Source of the DNA: Carya illinoinensis
Lineage: Eukaryota; Streptophyta; Magnoliopsida; Fagales; Juglandaceae
Direction: 5' to 3'
DNA length: 64,000 nt
NCBI RefSeq assembly: GCF_018687715.1
Contig: NC_056766.1
Coordinates: 20,381,001-20,445,000 of the forward strand
Part shown: positions 25,590 through 37,990 of the stretch, in pieces
How the letters are laid out: every line of letters begins with the position of its first letter
Position numbering within the stretch: position 1 is the stretch's first letter
Position numbers and translations under genes: made by a program
The notes under the pieces: model-generated
Database searches by the model: none
What the model was told of the DNA's origin: nothing
What the model saw: the letters and a program-made list of their open reading frames with translations, nothing else

Positions 25590-25742
25590 AATACATCTTT
25601 GGGTTATAAATCCACATGTGCTTAGGAAATGCACCAAATATTAGGCTTGAAATTTTAGTCGTCATTAAGCTTGAATCTCTTAAGGTATGAGAGGTAGTAT
25701 GTGGTTGTAATACGTGTATTCGTGTGTTTCAGAAAGGGACAC

Positions 25743-26840
25743 ATGACTCACGGTAGAATACCTCAGAACGCTAAAGGAGATTTCAATCAGAAGAATCAGA
25801 ATCCCCTAATGGATGGAGGATTAGTTGAAATTGTACATATGCTGACTAACATGCTTAGACATCAGCAACAATAGCAAGTGCATGTACCCAACCCGAAGTT
25901 AGAGGTTGTCCATATGAGAAGTTTTTGATTCACCGTTACCTGAATTTTTTTGGTAATGAAAGGCCACTGAGAGCCGAGAAATGGATTATAGATCTCGAGA
26001 GGACGTACGAGATTTGTGGATGTATTGAGGACTAGAAGGTTCTATATGCTGGATACTTATTCCAAGAAGAAGCTGAAATATGGTGGGATACACGTAGGCA
26101 ACTTCTAGTTAGGGAATTAGGAAGTGAGGCTGCATTGTCTTGAAAGAAGTTCAAGGAAGAGTTTGACAGACAAATTCTTCCCAGACTCTGTCAAACAACT
26201 AAAGGTGCAAGAGTTCGCATCCTTAACATAAGACAGTTCGACTGTAGAGCAGTATGCCGCTAAGTTTATGGCGTTAGGAAGGTTTGCACCTCGCTTGATT
26301 TCAACTCAAAAGATTCAGGCACTGAAGTTTCAAGTAGGATTTCAGCCTAAGATCCGAAGTCAAGTAGCTTGCCTTAGAATAGATAATTACTAAGAGTTAG
26401 TAAATATGGCCGCAATAGCAGAGGCTGAGCAGAGGGATCCGGTGATTCAGAACATTATCGAGTGAAAGAGGGTCATGCCATTTACTGTAAGCGATAGTGC
26501 TGAGAAGAAGATGTCTTTTTTCAGCCGAGAGAAAGGCAAGAGAATAATGACAGGAGGGCAGGTGCTGTCTTTTTATTCGCCATGCCCCAAGTGTGGTAAG
26601 CGTCATATTAGAGAATGTCATAGGAGATATGGAGTCTATAATCGATGCGAGAAACCTGGACATATGATCAGAGATTGTCCCAACGCCATGCAAGGCAGTG
26701 GAGCTGGTGATCACAAGTCAAGACCCCACATCCCGACATGCGTGTATGCTATAACCCCAAGTGATATCGATGCTGACGTCCCAAAAATAAAAGGAGCTGG
26801 TGTCTTGCCTAGTATATTTTTAAGACCTCTATATTGTTAA
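25743..26840 (+). pseudogene. Gag pseudogene of gypsy-2
   Basis: An ATG at 25743 opens a Gln/Asn-rich N-terminus that stops after about 43 codons. Beyond it, in shifting frames, the capsid (Retrotrans_gag) pattern is clear: ...AEIWWDTRRQLL...SWKKFKEEFDRQFFP... and then STVEQYAAKFMALGRFAP up to about 26390. A 121-codon open stretch (26475-26840) holds the nucleocapsid, with CPKCGKRHIREC followed by YNRCEKPGHMIRDC. The second knuckle has Tyr in place of its first Cys. Several stops break the frame. The protein would have packaged element RNA. Nothing recognisable as protease or polymerase follows. Confidence 0.85.
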
Positions 26841-27880
26841 GCTTAGTTAAGATTGATTGGATTGCGATTGATGGTATTAATGCATTATTGTTATCTTGGG
26901 GAATGTCAAGTCATTGAGATTTGTAACTTGTACATTGTTTGATTCAAATGAGTCCCTATTTTTAGTGATTGTGGTAGCACATGAGAATTCAATTTGGAAG
27001 CCGAATTGTTGTCCTGGGGGTAAGAGTAACATTTCTCCTTAGAAGTATTATTGTTCATACCAATGTAGATATATAATACTTTTAGCGATATGAGAAAAGA
27101 TATTTAAGGTTGATGAATAGTATTTTACATATTTGGAGAACTGTTTTGATTCTAAAAATACGATGGAATTTGTGTTTGGAAGAGTAAATTGATTAGAAGA
27201 AACTTTGGCTTTAACAGGATTCATTTATGATAATAGTTTTACCATGCCAATAGTAAAAGGTTTATGGCGAAACACTGTCTTTATGGATACGTAGATTGCT
27301 CTTCTTTTTGAGACTAATGTATGGGAAGTAAAATCTTGATCTTGAAGATTTACGTGAATAGTAGGAATAGATCCTTTTAGTTAGAATCAAAATAGGAGAC
27401 AGCTCATGATGGATGAAAGAGCTATGCTAATCATAAGAGAGAAAGTCTTGAGTTTAAGTTATTAGTTAGTCAATTATCGAAGTACCACCTAGGAGGAGGA
27501 ATGATTCGTTGTGATTATGAAGGAGTAAGCTAGTCCTAAACTAGTAGAACTCCTTGAGGAAATAGCAAAAGTGAATTCAATTGTGTATGGATAAAATATT
27601 TTTCAACTAATAAGAACACTTAAAGTGTATCGCTTATATTTTTCTAAGAAAGAGTTTCAGAAGATTATTTACTTGAAGTTTTAGATTTAGAGAGTATGTT
27701 GTTACAACTTGACCAACTTTCTGGAAAGAATTATAGTATGATGGTTGATTGAGAGAGTTAAGGAATGACATAATCTCAAAGTAGATATATACATGATAGA
27801 CAGTAGGTTGGTAAGCAACATGTCTTCCTTAACTTGCTATTTCTTACATGCATCGATTTCGAGGACGAAATCCTTTTTTT
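26841..27880 (+). other. Non-coding interior of gypsy-2 downstream of gag
   Basis: About 1 kb of A/T-rich sequence where pol would lie. No RT, RNase H or integrase motif is seen in any frame. ATTTCGAGGACGAAAT occurs at 27856-27871. Confidence 0.65.
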
Positions 27881-27892
27881 AAGAGGGGAGAT
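27881..27892 (+). other. Polypurine tract, gypsy-2
   Basis: AAGAGGGGAGAT directly before the right LTR start TGTAACAG at 27893. Confidence 0.85.
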
Positions 27893-30800
27893 TGTAACAG
27901 CCCGCTAGAAATTCAATGGTGAAATTTCTATTAGTTTTAGGAATATCATGAAAACCCCATAAGTTTTTACGAAGCAATTAATCATATAAGTTTTAGTCTA
28001 ACCACACAGTTAGTATTATCACTCATTATGATGTCAGAAGTGTGTTTTTAATTATTTTAGATAGTTAGAGGTATTAGAATGCATTATAGTTTGTGCCATT
28101 AGATTCGGTGGATTATTTAAGATTTTATGGCACAATAACACATTTTCATATTTTCGGACGAAACGCCTGTTCGAAACTGTGAATTTATTTTTAGGGGCAC
28201 TTTGAGGCTGGATTTCAATAAACGATTTTTACTGTATGTTCATATGAATATTTAGGATATTTTAGTACTTAGTTTATCGTGCACTTTTTTGGAGTGAATA
28301 GTCACCTCGATAAGCGCACCAAATGCAGTGTCTTCAAAATCACAGTGTAGAATGTCTAAATTAAGTTAGAGAAGTTTTATTTGTACACTTGGTAAAATCT
28401 TAACCACACATGATGAATAGTATTAGACACTTGGCCCCATGAGGAAGATTGATGGATTTGAAAGAATCAATGTGTGAGATCATGCCACCTAAACAAAACC
28501 CTAATCTACCCGACCAATCAAATTGTGCCAAACCAAAGAGGATTTATACCCTAGTAAAATCCTATATGGTTGGAATCCAACTAAGAACCAAAAGCAAACT
28601 CTTAAACGGTTTTATCCAAATTCTAAAATTGACCTTAAAATCCTAACTGAATCGATTTCTAGTATTGTTTTTAATCGTTTGATTAAATTACTTCTACATA
28701 CTATTAATCCTTCAAATTCATGTCAAAACATCATTATCCAACCTTTTTAACCTTGAATATTTGATTGGAACAAGAGAAGTTGGATTTGGACTTGATAGCA
28801 ACCCAAACCCTCTTAAAATCCCAAATTGAGGCCTATTCGGTTTAGGCCCATTAAGACCCACGGAATTGGGCACCTTAGCATTGTTTTTATCCAAGTAATT
28901 TTATCGCCCACTTGACTGATCAAATGTCTTCAAGAGGGCCAAGATGGTTCTAGAAAGGAAAAGTCAAAGAGTCACCTCACTCTTCCAAGTCTAGACTCCA
29001 CCATTAGAAAATATCTTGGGCTGATTGTTGTGTATTTTATTGAGTAAGAAAGGCCAACACTCAAGCCTCACTTTAGCCTTATCCTCTTATATATCTTGTG
29101 CAAAAATATCTCCAGTCTACCCCCCAAGAAATTATCTTCCTTTACACTTTCTATTGAAAGAACACCAAACATTATCTCAGACAGCTTTTAGGTGTTCTTT
29201 TGCATGCCTATTTCGAAGTTTTTGTACATATTTTATCATGAAGGAAACTTCAAACATGTTTCTTTTTTAGTCTAGTTTATGTGAATATCTTATTCATTCC
29301 ATTTGAAGATAATTTGGTCAGTCAAATATTATTTAAACTCTAGAAAGGTCATTTGGGCGATAAACTGGAGAGTATGTTATATTTTAGAGTTTTTGACCAA
29401 GTTAATGGATAGATCTTGGTCCGAAAATTTTATGGAGTATTTTTAACATGTGTATATGATTATTTTTTGAGGATTTGTTGCATGATTAAAGATTTCGATG
29501 AAAGCTTTGCTTAGATCTAGAAACTTAGAAAATTGAAGAGGAAAAACAGTTTCTGTTTTGAAAAAATTTAAATCTTTGGTGGTTTAAACCTATTCCAATG
29601 GTTTTGATAATTTAATTGGAGGATCATAAGGCTCTTATATACATGTTAGAATGTTATTTTGAAAATATTTGAGATTAGTTTCAAATATATGAAATTTTAT
29701 GAAAAGAGATATTTAGATAGGCCAAAGTGTGGATGTTTTCGGCTAAATTTATGTTTTGGTTGATTTTTAACCATGTGATCTTGAATTAGAAGCTTATATA
29801 TATTTTAGGACAACTTTTTAAATCATGTGAGGGTTTGGTTTGAAAATCACATCTTTACAAGTCATAGATTAAAAGGTTGATCAAAACTAGTTAGAAACAA
29901 AAATCAATAGAAATAAAAAATGGGAATTTCGGCCCTATAGAGTTGTTATAATTGAGATTAGTTTTAAATTTTTTTAAATTTATATTTGAATTTAGGATAA
30001 AATTTAAATGAATTTTGGTGACTTTTAGAATTAGCATGCAAAATTTTTAAGTTACGGGTAAAATAGACATTTTTCCCATGTAGAGGGTAAAATGGAACTT
30101 TTACTCTAAGTTAGTATTTTTTCATATTTTAAAATTGTTAGTGATTAAGTTTTAACTTTTAAAATCACTATTTACAGTTTCTCGTGATCGCATTTGAGCT
30201 TTCATAAGAAATGCGGATATCGAGTTAAGTTAGCTATTAACTTACTAGTAATTTATTGTGTATGTGTGCTATGTAAAGGAACTATAGTATATGTATGTGT
30301 GTTATCATATATGTCATGCTATACCAAGTTATCACTTATTTGTTTGTTACACAAAATTTATTCTGTGATGAGTTATTCATCCGTTACAAAAGGTATTATG
30401 TCACATATTACTATATATTGCAAGTACATCATGTTAAATATGTCATCTATTACATGTATGTCATATCATATTCATTTTTGCAAGTATGTCGTATTAACTA
30501 TATTTTCCGCTACATGTGATACAATGTTATGAAATGTTCCTATATCAAGTTCGTCATGTCTTTCGAGTTATGTTCAAGTCACATTATATTACGTCAAGAC
30601 TTCTGTCCTTTTGTTTTCTAGTCATGTTTTATCTTGAGTACAGTGTGTATATTTCAAGAGCAGACAAGTCAAATTATTCATGTCAATCACAATCCTAAGT
30701 GGTAAAATGAGGTAATATCCAAGTGAAACTCATTTGTTCATGCTGAGTGTTTAAATATGTGTGAAATTTTCTGAGTTAATGAAATGCTGTCAACGCGTAG

Positions 30801-31806
30801 CTGGCGGGAACCTAACTGGCTGGTCATCAGAGCGTGCCATACACTAATGCTAATGGAGCCACATTTAGTTTCATGGGGTTCACAACAATTGTGGCACACG
30901 AAATATAGGGTCACAGCAATTGTGACGCATACATTACGTGAGACACAGCAATTGTGACACGTAGAATACATGGGGTCACAACAACTGTGAAGTATGTATT
31001 AACGCACTCACAACTGGTCTAGATACCTGTATTATGATGCGACAATCAATAGGGACACATGGCTCTAGGAGACCCATGTAGCACCCAAGAAGTTGAGTTT
31101 AAGCAGTTAAAAAATAAGTTTTAGATCAAGTTCAAGTTAAGTCAAGTTTCAGAGGAAGTCATGTTAAGTCAAGTTTCGGAGTAAGTTCAGTTCACGCTTC
31201 AATTTTAGTTATATTAGTTATGCTATGTTATATGTCAAGTTATCCTATGATTGCTTATGAATTTGATTATGCATTCATACTTTTACTATCTTGTATGCAT
31301 TATTAGCTTGTGCGGAAATTTTTTATTAACTTGCTGAGATTTGTAATCAAATCTTACTGTGGTAGTCCCTACTACCATTATCCATAAATGACAAATTTTG
31401 TTACTAGACTTGAAGGAGAATCAGGAACTAACCAACTGGACAAAATCGACTGAGCGATGGTGCGACATCAACGTTAGTATAGTAGTTAACTTAAATTACT
31501 ATATGTACTATGGAGTTGCATCTCCAGTACCGTTTTGGATCTTAGTCATTTTGGATTAGTGTTATGATCTTAGTTGTTCAATGAGTCATTATGTATGAAG
31601 TATGTTTTAAGCATTTGTGATATTTTTAGTTTGTGCATAGTATTGTTAAAGAAAAAAATTTATCTGTTGTGAATATTACATAATATTAGATACATGTTAG
31701 GAACATTGCATCTTATATATCATGAACATGGGTAGGTAGCTTTGTGTTGCATGTCTCAACGCTTCAAATGTCCGTTTGATCCTAAGTGAAATTTGGGAGC
31801 GTCACA
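27893..31806 (+). repeat. Gypsy-2 right LTR (LTR-B)
   Basis: 3,914 bp, TGTAACAG...GTCACA. Collinear with LTR-A but lacking the MITE and with fewer 28-bp units. Many substitutions separate the two. Confidence 0.9.
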
Positions 31807-31881
31807 AAACAGCTCCATGCACATTTAATTTCAGCCAATCTAGAGGTAGAGGCTTTCAATCATAGTAAGTTCGAATTATGG
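31807..31881 (-). pseudogene. LINE-type RNase H pseudogene, 5' part
   Basis: On the minus strand this 75-bp segment reads KPLPLDWLKLNVHGAVF, the usual opening of the plant RVT_3-like RNase H fold (the common form is W.KLN.DGA). It joins in frame across the AAACA duplication to the segment starting at 21115. The Asp of 'N.DGA' is replaced by His, so a catalytic residue is gone. To the right it is cut at once by the inverted LTR at 31882. Confidence 0.72.
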
Positions 31882-34748
31882 TGTGATGTCCCCAAATTCT
31901 GCTTGGGATCGGACAGACATTTGAAGCGTTGAAACATACAACACATGGTTACCTACCCCCATTCATGACATATAAGATGCAATTTTCCTAACATGCATCT
32001 ATATTATGCAATATTCGCAGCGGATAAATTTTTTTCTTTAGTAATACTATGCACCAAACTGAAAATATCCCAAATGTTTAAAACATACTTCATACATAAA
32101 GATGCATTGAACAACTAGGATCATAACACTAGTCCAAAATGGCTATGATCCAAACGAGTACTAGAGATGCAACTGCATAGTACAAATAGTAATTTAAGTT
32201 AACTACTATACTTACGTTGACGTGGCACTGTCACTCAATTACTATGTCCAGTTGGTTAGTTCCTGATTCTCTTTCAGGTCCTGTAACAAAATCTGTCATT
32301 TATGGAGAATGGTAATTGTGACTACCACAGTGAAATTTGATTATAAATCTTAGCAAGTTAATAAAAAACCTCCACACAGGTTAATGATGCATACATGACA
32401 GTAAAAGTATAAATGCATAATCAAATTCATAGGTAATCATAGTATAACTTGACATACAATATAGCATAACTGATATAACTTAAATTAAAATGTGAATTGA
32501 ACTTGACTTGACATAAACTTGATCTGAAACTTGACCTAACATGAACTTGCTCTAAGACTTGACTTAACTTGAACTTGATCTAAACTTATTCTTTAACTGC
32601 TTAAACTCAACTTCTTGCGTACTACATGGTTCCTAGAGAGCCACGTGTTCCTGTCAATTACAGCATCATAACACAAGTATCTGAACCAACTGTGAGTGCA
32701 TTAATACATACTCCACAGTTGTTGTGGCCCCTAGAGCCATGTGTTCCTATCACAATTGTTGTGTCTCACGTAGTGTATCTATTACAATTGTTTTGATTCC
32801 ATACTTCGGTACCACAATTGTTGTGGACCCCACAAAACTGAATGTGGCTTTATTGGCATTAGTACCTCACGCACTCTGATGACCAGCTAGTTAGGTCCTC
32901 ACTCGCTAGTCGTTGACAGTATTTCGTCAACTTAGAGAATTTCACACCTATTTAAACACTCCAGCATGAATAAAGGAGTTTCACTAGGATATTACCCCAT
33001 CCTAGCACTTAGGGTTGTGATTGACATTAATAACTTGACTCGACTGTTCTTGAAATACACACAACTCAAGATGAAACGTGACTGAAATACGAAAGGACAG
33101 AAGCCTTAATGTAACATAATATGACTTGAACATAATTCAAAAGACATGACTAACTTGATATAGAAACATTTCGTAATATGCATAAACATATAACAGACAA
33201 TATTTCATAACATGGTATCAAAAGTAATGGAAAACATACTTAACATGACATACTTGCAACAGTGAACATGATATGACATACATATAATAGATGACATACT
33301 TAATATGATGTACTTGCAATGTATAGTAATACGTGACAAAATATCTTGGCATGACAGAATAAATTCTATATAACAGATAAATATGTGATAACTTGGCATT
33401 ACATAGCATATATGATAACACATATACATATACTGTAGTTCGTTTACTTAGCACACATACCTCGATCTCTATGTTTCTTATGAAAACTCAAGTACAATCA
33501 CGAGAAATTGTAAATAGTAATTCTAAAAGTTAGAACTTAATCAATAAAAATTTAAATATTAACTTAGAGTAAGATTTCCATTTTACCCTCTACTTGTAGA
33601 AAAATGACTATTTTACCCCTAACTTAAGAATTTTGCATACTAACTCTAAAAGTCACCAAACTTTACATGTCTCATGTAAATTTTACCTTGAACTCAAATA
33701 TCAATTTAGAAAAATTTAAAACTAATCCCAACAATAAAAACTCTATAGGGCCAAAATTTCCGTATTTTATTTCATTGATTTTTGTTTCTAACTAGTTTTA
33801 ATCAACCTTTTGATCTATGACTTGCAAAGAAGTGATCTTCAAACCAATCCATCACATGATTTAAAAATGTGTCCTAAAACATATATAAGCTTCTAATTCA
33901 ATATCACATGGTTAAAAATAAACCAAAACATAAATTTAGCCAAGAACATCCACACTTTGGCCTATCCGAATATATTTTTGCATAAAATTTCATATCTTTG
34001 AAACTAAAATCAAATATTTTCAAAATAATATTTTAACATGTATATAAGAGGCTTGAGATCCTCCAATAAAATTATCAAAGTCATTGTAATAGGTTTAAAC
34101 CACCAAAGATTTAAAACTTTCTCAAAACAGAAACTGTCTTTCCTTTTCCAGTTTCTAAGTTTCTAGATTTAAGAAAATATTTCATCAAAAACTTTAATCA
34201 TGTAACAAATCCTCAACCAATAATCATATATACATGTTAAAAATATTCCATAAAAATTTCTAACCAAGATCTATCCATTAGCTTGGTCAAAAACTCCAAA
34301 ATATAACATACTCTCCAGTTTATCACTTAGAATGACTATTTTAGAGTTTAAATAATATTTGACTGACCAAATGATCTTCAAATGGAACAAATAATATATC
34401 CTCGTAAACTAGACTCCAAAAGAAACAACTTTAATGAAAGAAACTTTATGTTAAAACACTTAAAAAGCTTCAGGGCATGCAAAAGAACACCTAAAAGCTA
34501 TCTAAGAAAGTGTTTGGTGTTCTTTCAATGAAAAGTATAAAGGAAGATAATTTCGTGGAGAGTGGGCTGGAGATATTTCTGCATAAGATATGTTAGGAGG
34601 ATGAGGCTAAAGTGAGGCTTGAGTGTTGGCCTTTCTTACCCAATAAAATACATAAAAATCAGGCCAAGATATTTCCTAATAGTGGAGTGTAGACTTAGAA
34701 GAGTGAGGTGGCTCTTTGACTTTTCCCTTCTAGAACCTTCTAGGCCCT
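31882..34748 (-). repeat. Inverted LTR of the gypsy-2 family (LTR-C), segment 1
   Basis: Reverse complement of the gypsy-2 LTR 3' portion, beginning TGTGATGTCC at 31882. It is collinear with LTR-B over its whole length until it is cut at 34748 by the copia element, whose target duplication GCCCT is 34744-34748. No internal region adjoins it, so it is a solo or truncated LTR. Confidence 0.9.
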
Positions 34749-35286
34749 TGTTGCCCAGATGACTAACACAAGAGGGGGGGTGAATTTAGTTGTATTTAAA
34801 AAAATAACAATTATAAATCAAATATACAATATAAAATATAAACAAAATACGAAACAGTAATAAATATAAAGAGTAAGGGTAAGAGAGAAGCAAACTCAGT
34901 ATGTTAACGAGATTCGGCCTTACTGCCTATGTTCTCGCCTCAAGCTACCCCTTGAGGATCCCAAATTCACTATTCAACCTCCTTCAGGTGAAGATAGAAA
35001 CCTATTACAGTTTTGAACAATACCGCTACAAAGAATCCGTATTAATCCTAATTTCAGCTTTGAGTCTTAATCCTAATTTCAAATTTTTAAGAAATTTACA
35101 ACATTACTCTATGACTTTAATGTGAACTTGTTCCCTTATTACTCATGCTTGTTTCCTTGATGTGTTTGACTCCATTGTATAGACAACTTGAGTTTGAGAC
35201 TTCTTTATTCTTTGAATTCATTTGTTATCATCAAAATCCATGTGTAGATATATAATTACACAAAACTTGAAACCTTGGGTTCAACA
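34749..35286 (-). repeat. Copia 3' LTR (internally deleted)
   Basis: 538 bp against 1,407 bp for the 5' LTR. Both share their ends. The missing block corresponds to about 47604-48485 of the 5' LTR. Confidence 0.88.
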
Positions 35287-35298
35287 ATCTCTCCCTGT
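35287..35298 (-). other. Polypurine tract of the copia element
   Basis: On the minus strand CAGGGAGAGAT precedes the 3' LTR start TGTTGAAC. A second purine run, AAAAGGGGGAGAAG, lies upstream at about 35461-35474. A double tract of this kind is usual in SIRE-type elements. Confidence 0.75.
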
Positions 35299-35877
35299 TT
35301 GATAATCACAAATACTTGATAGAATCTGAAACCTGTATTAATACTTAAGCTCCCCTGAGAATGTGCGTTAGTTTTTTAAGTAAAAGTATAAATATAATTC
35401 TAAGCATATATAACAAGTTTAGCAATTCAAACAATGTTAATGTTCTAACCTAATACTTCTCCCCCTTTTGGCATCATTAAAAAGGATCTGTACCAAATAA
35501 ATGGACTAAAGAAAACGGTGCGTTGATAGAAACTGTAGATAGTTGAAAAAATGGATCCGTCCGTGACCAAACAAGTGTGGCTGGAGATTTGAAAAAATTG
35601 CCTGATGTTGTTGACAGACGAGATTGAAGGCTCTGAGTTTCTAAAAAAATGTCATTTTCACCGATCGGTAAAAAAAATCACATTGCTATTTGACTTGAAT
35701 GATAACTCGTCTTATTCTTTATGTTATCTCCATAAAATCAGTCTTAAAGTTCATCCAATCCGCATCAAGTTTTCTTCTCATCTCTATAACTCATATGTAT
35801 TCCTTCAACATTCTTGCTTTAAGCTTTCTATTCTTTTCTCAAAGGCTCATTCTTCTAACATTTCTCAAGATCCATCC

Positions 35878-36279
35878 ATGAGACATTATGCACCTCAACC
35901 TCCTGTCCTTTCTGCAGCTGCCATTGGTGCCATGTTGTAGCAAGAAAATAATAATTTGACTAATAAGTCATATTCCGATGCTATCTACGAGTTGGTGAGC
36001 CTTGGGATTTACCACTCCTCCTCTATTGTTACTTTTTCTCAATGGCTACAAGTCAGAAATCATAAAGTTGAAAAGTTTAAAAAACAAATTGTTGTACTTC
36101 AACAAATTATTCAAGAGTCTCATACAAGGGAATGAATCATTCGGAAGAAGAATAAACAGTTGAAATCTTTATTAAATTCTTCATTCTGCTTGCCAGTTCT
36201 CATGGATAAGAATGATATGATATTGTATGAAGATAATGAACGTCTCAAACATGAGACTAAGAATCTCAAGTTTATGTAA
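35878..36279 (+). pseudogene. Antisense ORF relic between copia RNase H and 3' LTR
   Basis: On the strand opposite to gag-pol, one frame from ATG 35878 to the TAA at 36277 is interrupted by only two stops (35938-35940 and 36133-36135) in 133 codons. The residues form a charged, heptad-like pattern (RNHKVEKFKKQIVVLQQIIQ, then RKKNKQLKSLL) suggestive of a coiled coil. Extra antisense ORFs downstream of pol are known in some plant LTR retrotransposon lineages. I do not recognise this protein and assign no function. The frame also runs open upstream to 35605. Confidence 0.45.
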
Positions 36280-36689
36280 AAATATTCAAAAATTCTCTCT
36301 TTATTTTTATTGACTTTTGTCTATCTTTTAAGAAATATTCATAGCATGCATCACACCTATTTCTCTTCTGATCATACATAATCTATCTTCTGGTAAATGT
36401 TTTGTGAAAATATCTGCTAACTGATCATATGTGTTTGTGAACTCTAGTACTATATCGCCTTTCTGTACATGATCTCGAAGAAAATGATATCTTATTTCAA
36501 TATGCTTAGTTCTAAAATGTTGTACTGGGTTCTTTAAAAGATTTATAGCACTTGTATTATCACATTTGCTTGGAATGTGATTTACATGAGTTTAAAATCT
36601 TCAAGTTGTTGCTTCATGTAGAGAACTTGAGTACAACAACTATCCACATCAACATATTTTGCCTCAGCAGTAGATAGTGCAACAGAATT

Positions 36690-37990
36690 TTATTTTTTAC
36701 TAAACCAGGAAACTAGTGCATGACCTAAGAAATAACATGCTCCACTAGTGCTTTTTTGTTCTATTTTACAGCTAGCATAATCTGCATTTGTGTAGCTAAT
36801 TAGATCGATAAATGTGTGCTTAAGGTACCATAACCCTAGGTTAATTGTACCACTAAGATATCTAAGAATACGCTTAACTGCAATTAAATGTGATTCTTTT
36901 GTAGATGATTGAAAGCGTGCACATAAACACACATTAAACACTGGCTGTTAAATATAATAAGCTACCAATCATACCTCGATATATCTTCGAGTCAACTGGT
37001 TTACCGGATTCATCTTTATCAAGTTTAGTTGATGGACTCATTAGTGTTCTAATTTCCTTAGTACCTTTCATCCCAAAATTTTTCAGAAATTCCTTAATAT
37101 ATTTTGATTGATTGATGAATGTCTCATTTTTTTACTTACTTAATTTGCAATCCGAGAAAGAATATAAGTTCTCCCATCATGCTCATCTCAAATTCTTCCT
37201 GCATAGTCTTAGCAAAAACTTGACACATATTTTCATTAGTAGCACCGAATATTATATCATCAACATAAATCTGAATTAAAAGAATATCATCATTTTCATA
37301 TTTAATTAAAACAGTTGTGTCTATTTTTCCTCTTGAAAAATCTTTTTCAATCAAGAAATTATTGAGTCTCTCGTGCCAAACTCTAGGAGCTTGTTTGAGT
37401 TCATATAGTGCTTTTGTGAGTTTGAAAACATGATTTGGAGAAATATGATTTTCAAAACCTGGAATTTGCTCAACATATACCTCTTCATTTATAAAACCAT
37501 TTAAGAAGCACTTTTAACATCTATTTGAAAAAGTTTGAAATCTTTATAACAAGCATATGCAAGTAGCATTCGAATAGCTTCTAATCTTGCGACTGGTGCA
37601 TATATCTCATCATAATCGATTCTTTCTTCTTGATTAAAACATTGGGCTATAAGTCGAGCCTTGTTTCTAGTAATGACTCCAGACTCATCTTTCTTGTTTC
37701 TAAAACCCATTTTGTTCCAATAATAGTATGATTTTTGGGTCTAGGAACAAGTGTCCAAACATCATTTCTTTCAAATTGATTCAACTCTTCTTGCATAGCT
37801 AGAATCCAAGATTCATCAAGAAGTGCGTCATCAATATTTTTGGGTTCAATATGATATAAAGAAGTAGTATGATTGCAAATATTTCTAAGGAATGATCGAG
37901 TACTTACACTTCATGAAGGTTCTCCCAAAATTTATTCCACTGGATGATCTTTCACAAATTTTCACTGTTTGGTTGCATCTTATATTAAAT
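36690..37990 (-). pseudogene. Copia reverse transcriptase and RNase H (pseudogene)
   Basis: Minus-strand fragments in order. The RT N-terminal half (37710-37501) has NKARLIAQCFNQ, DYDEIYAPVARLEAIR and FQIDVKSA. The RT palm (37354-37136) has LIQIYVDDIIFG, so the catalytic YVDD is kept. The RNase H region (36941-36690) has LIAVKRILRYLSGT, NADYASCKIEQKSTSGACYF and SWFSKK. Upstream, NHTTSLYHIEPKNIDDALLDESWI and ILGEP are readable to about 37975. Stops and frame changes separate the pieces, so no functional enzyme can be made. Confidence 0.88.

Larger units (their letters stand above)
21116..31806 (+). mobile_element. Gypsy-2: LTR retrotransposon with large LTRs and gag only
   Basis: LTRs at 21116-25574 and 27893-31806 flank a 2.3-kb interior. 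The 5-bp repeat AAACA (21111-21115 and 31807-31811) marks its insertion. LTRs start TGTAACAGCCC (the first T of the left copy has mutated to A) and end GTCACA. A tRNA-Met primer site and a purine tract are present. The motif ATTTCGAGGACGAAAT before the purine tract is shared with gypsy-1, so they are probably related lineages. Only a decayed gag is inside; pol is missing. The two LTRs differ at many positions, so this insertion is much older than gypsy-1. Confidence 0.9.
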
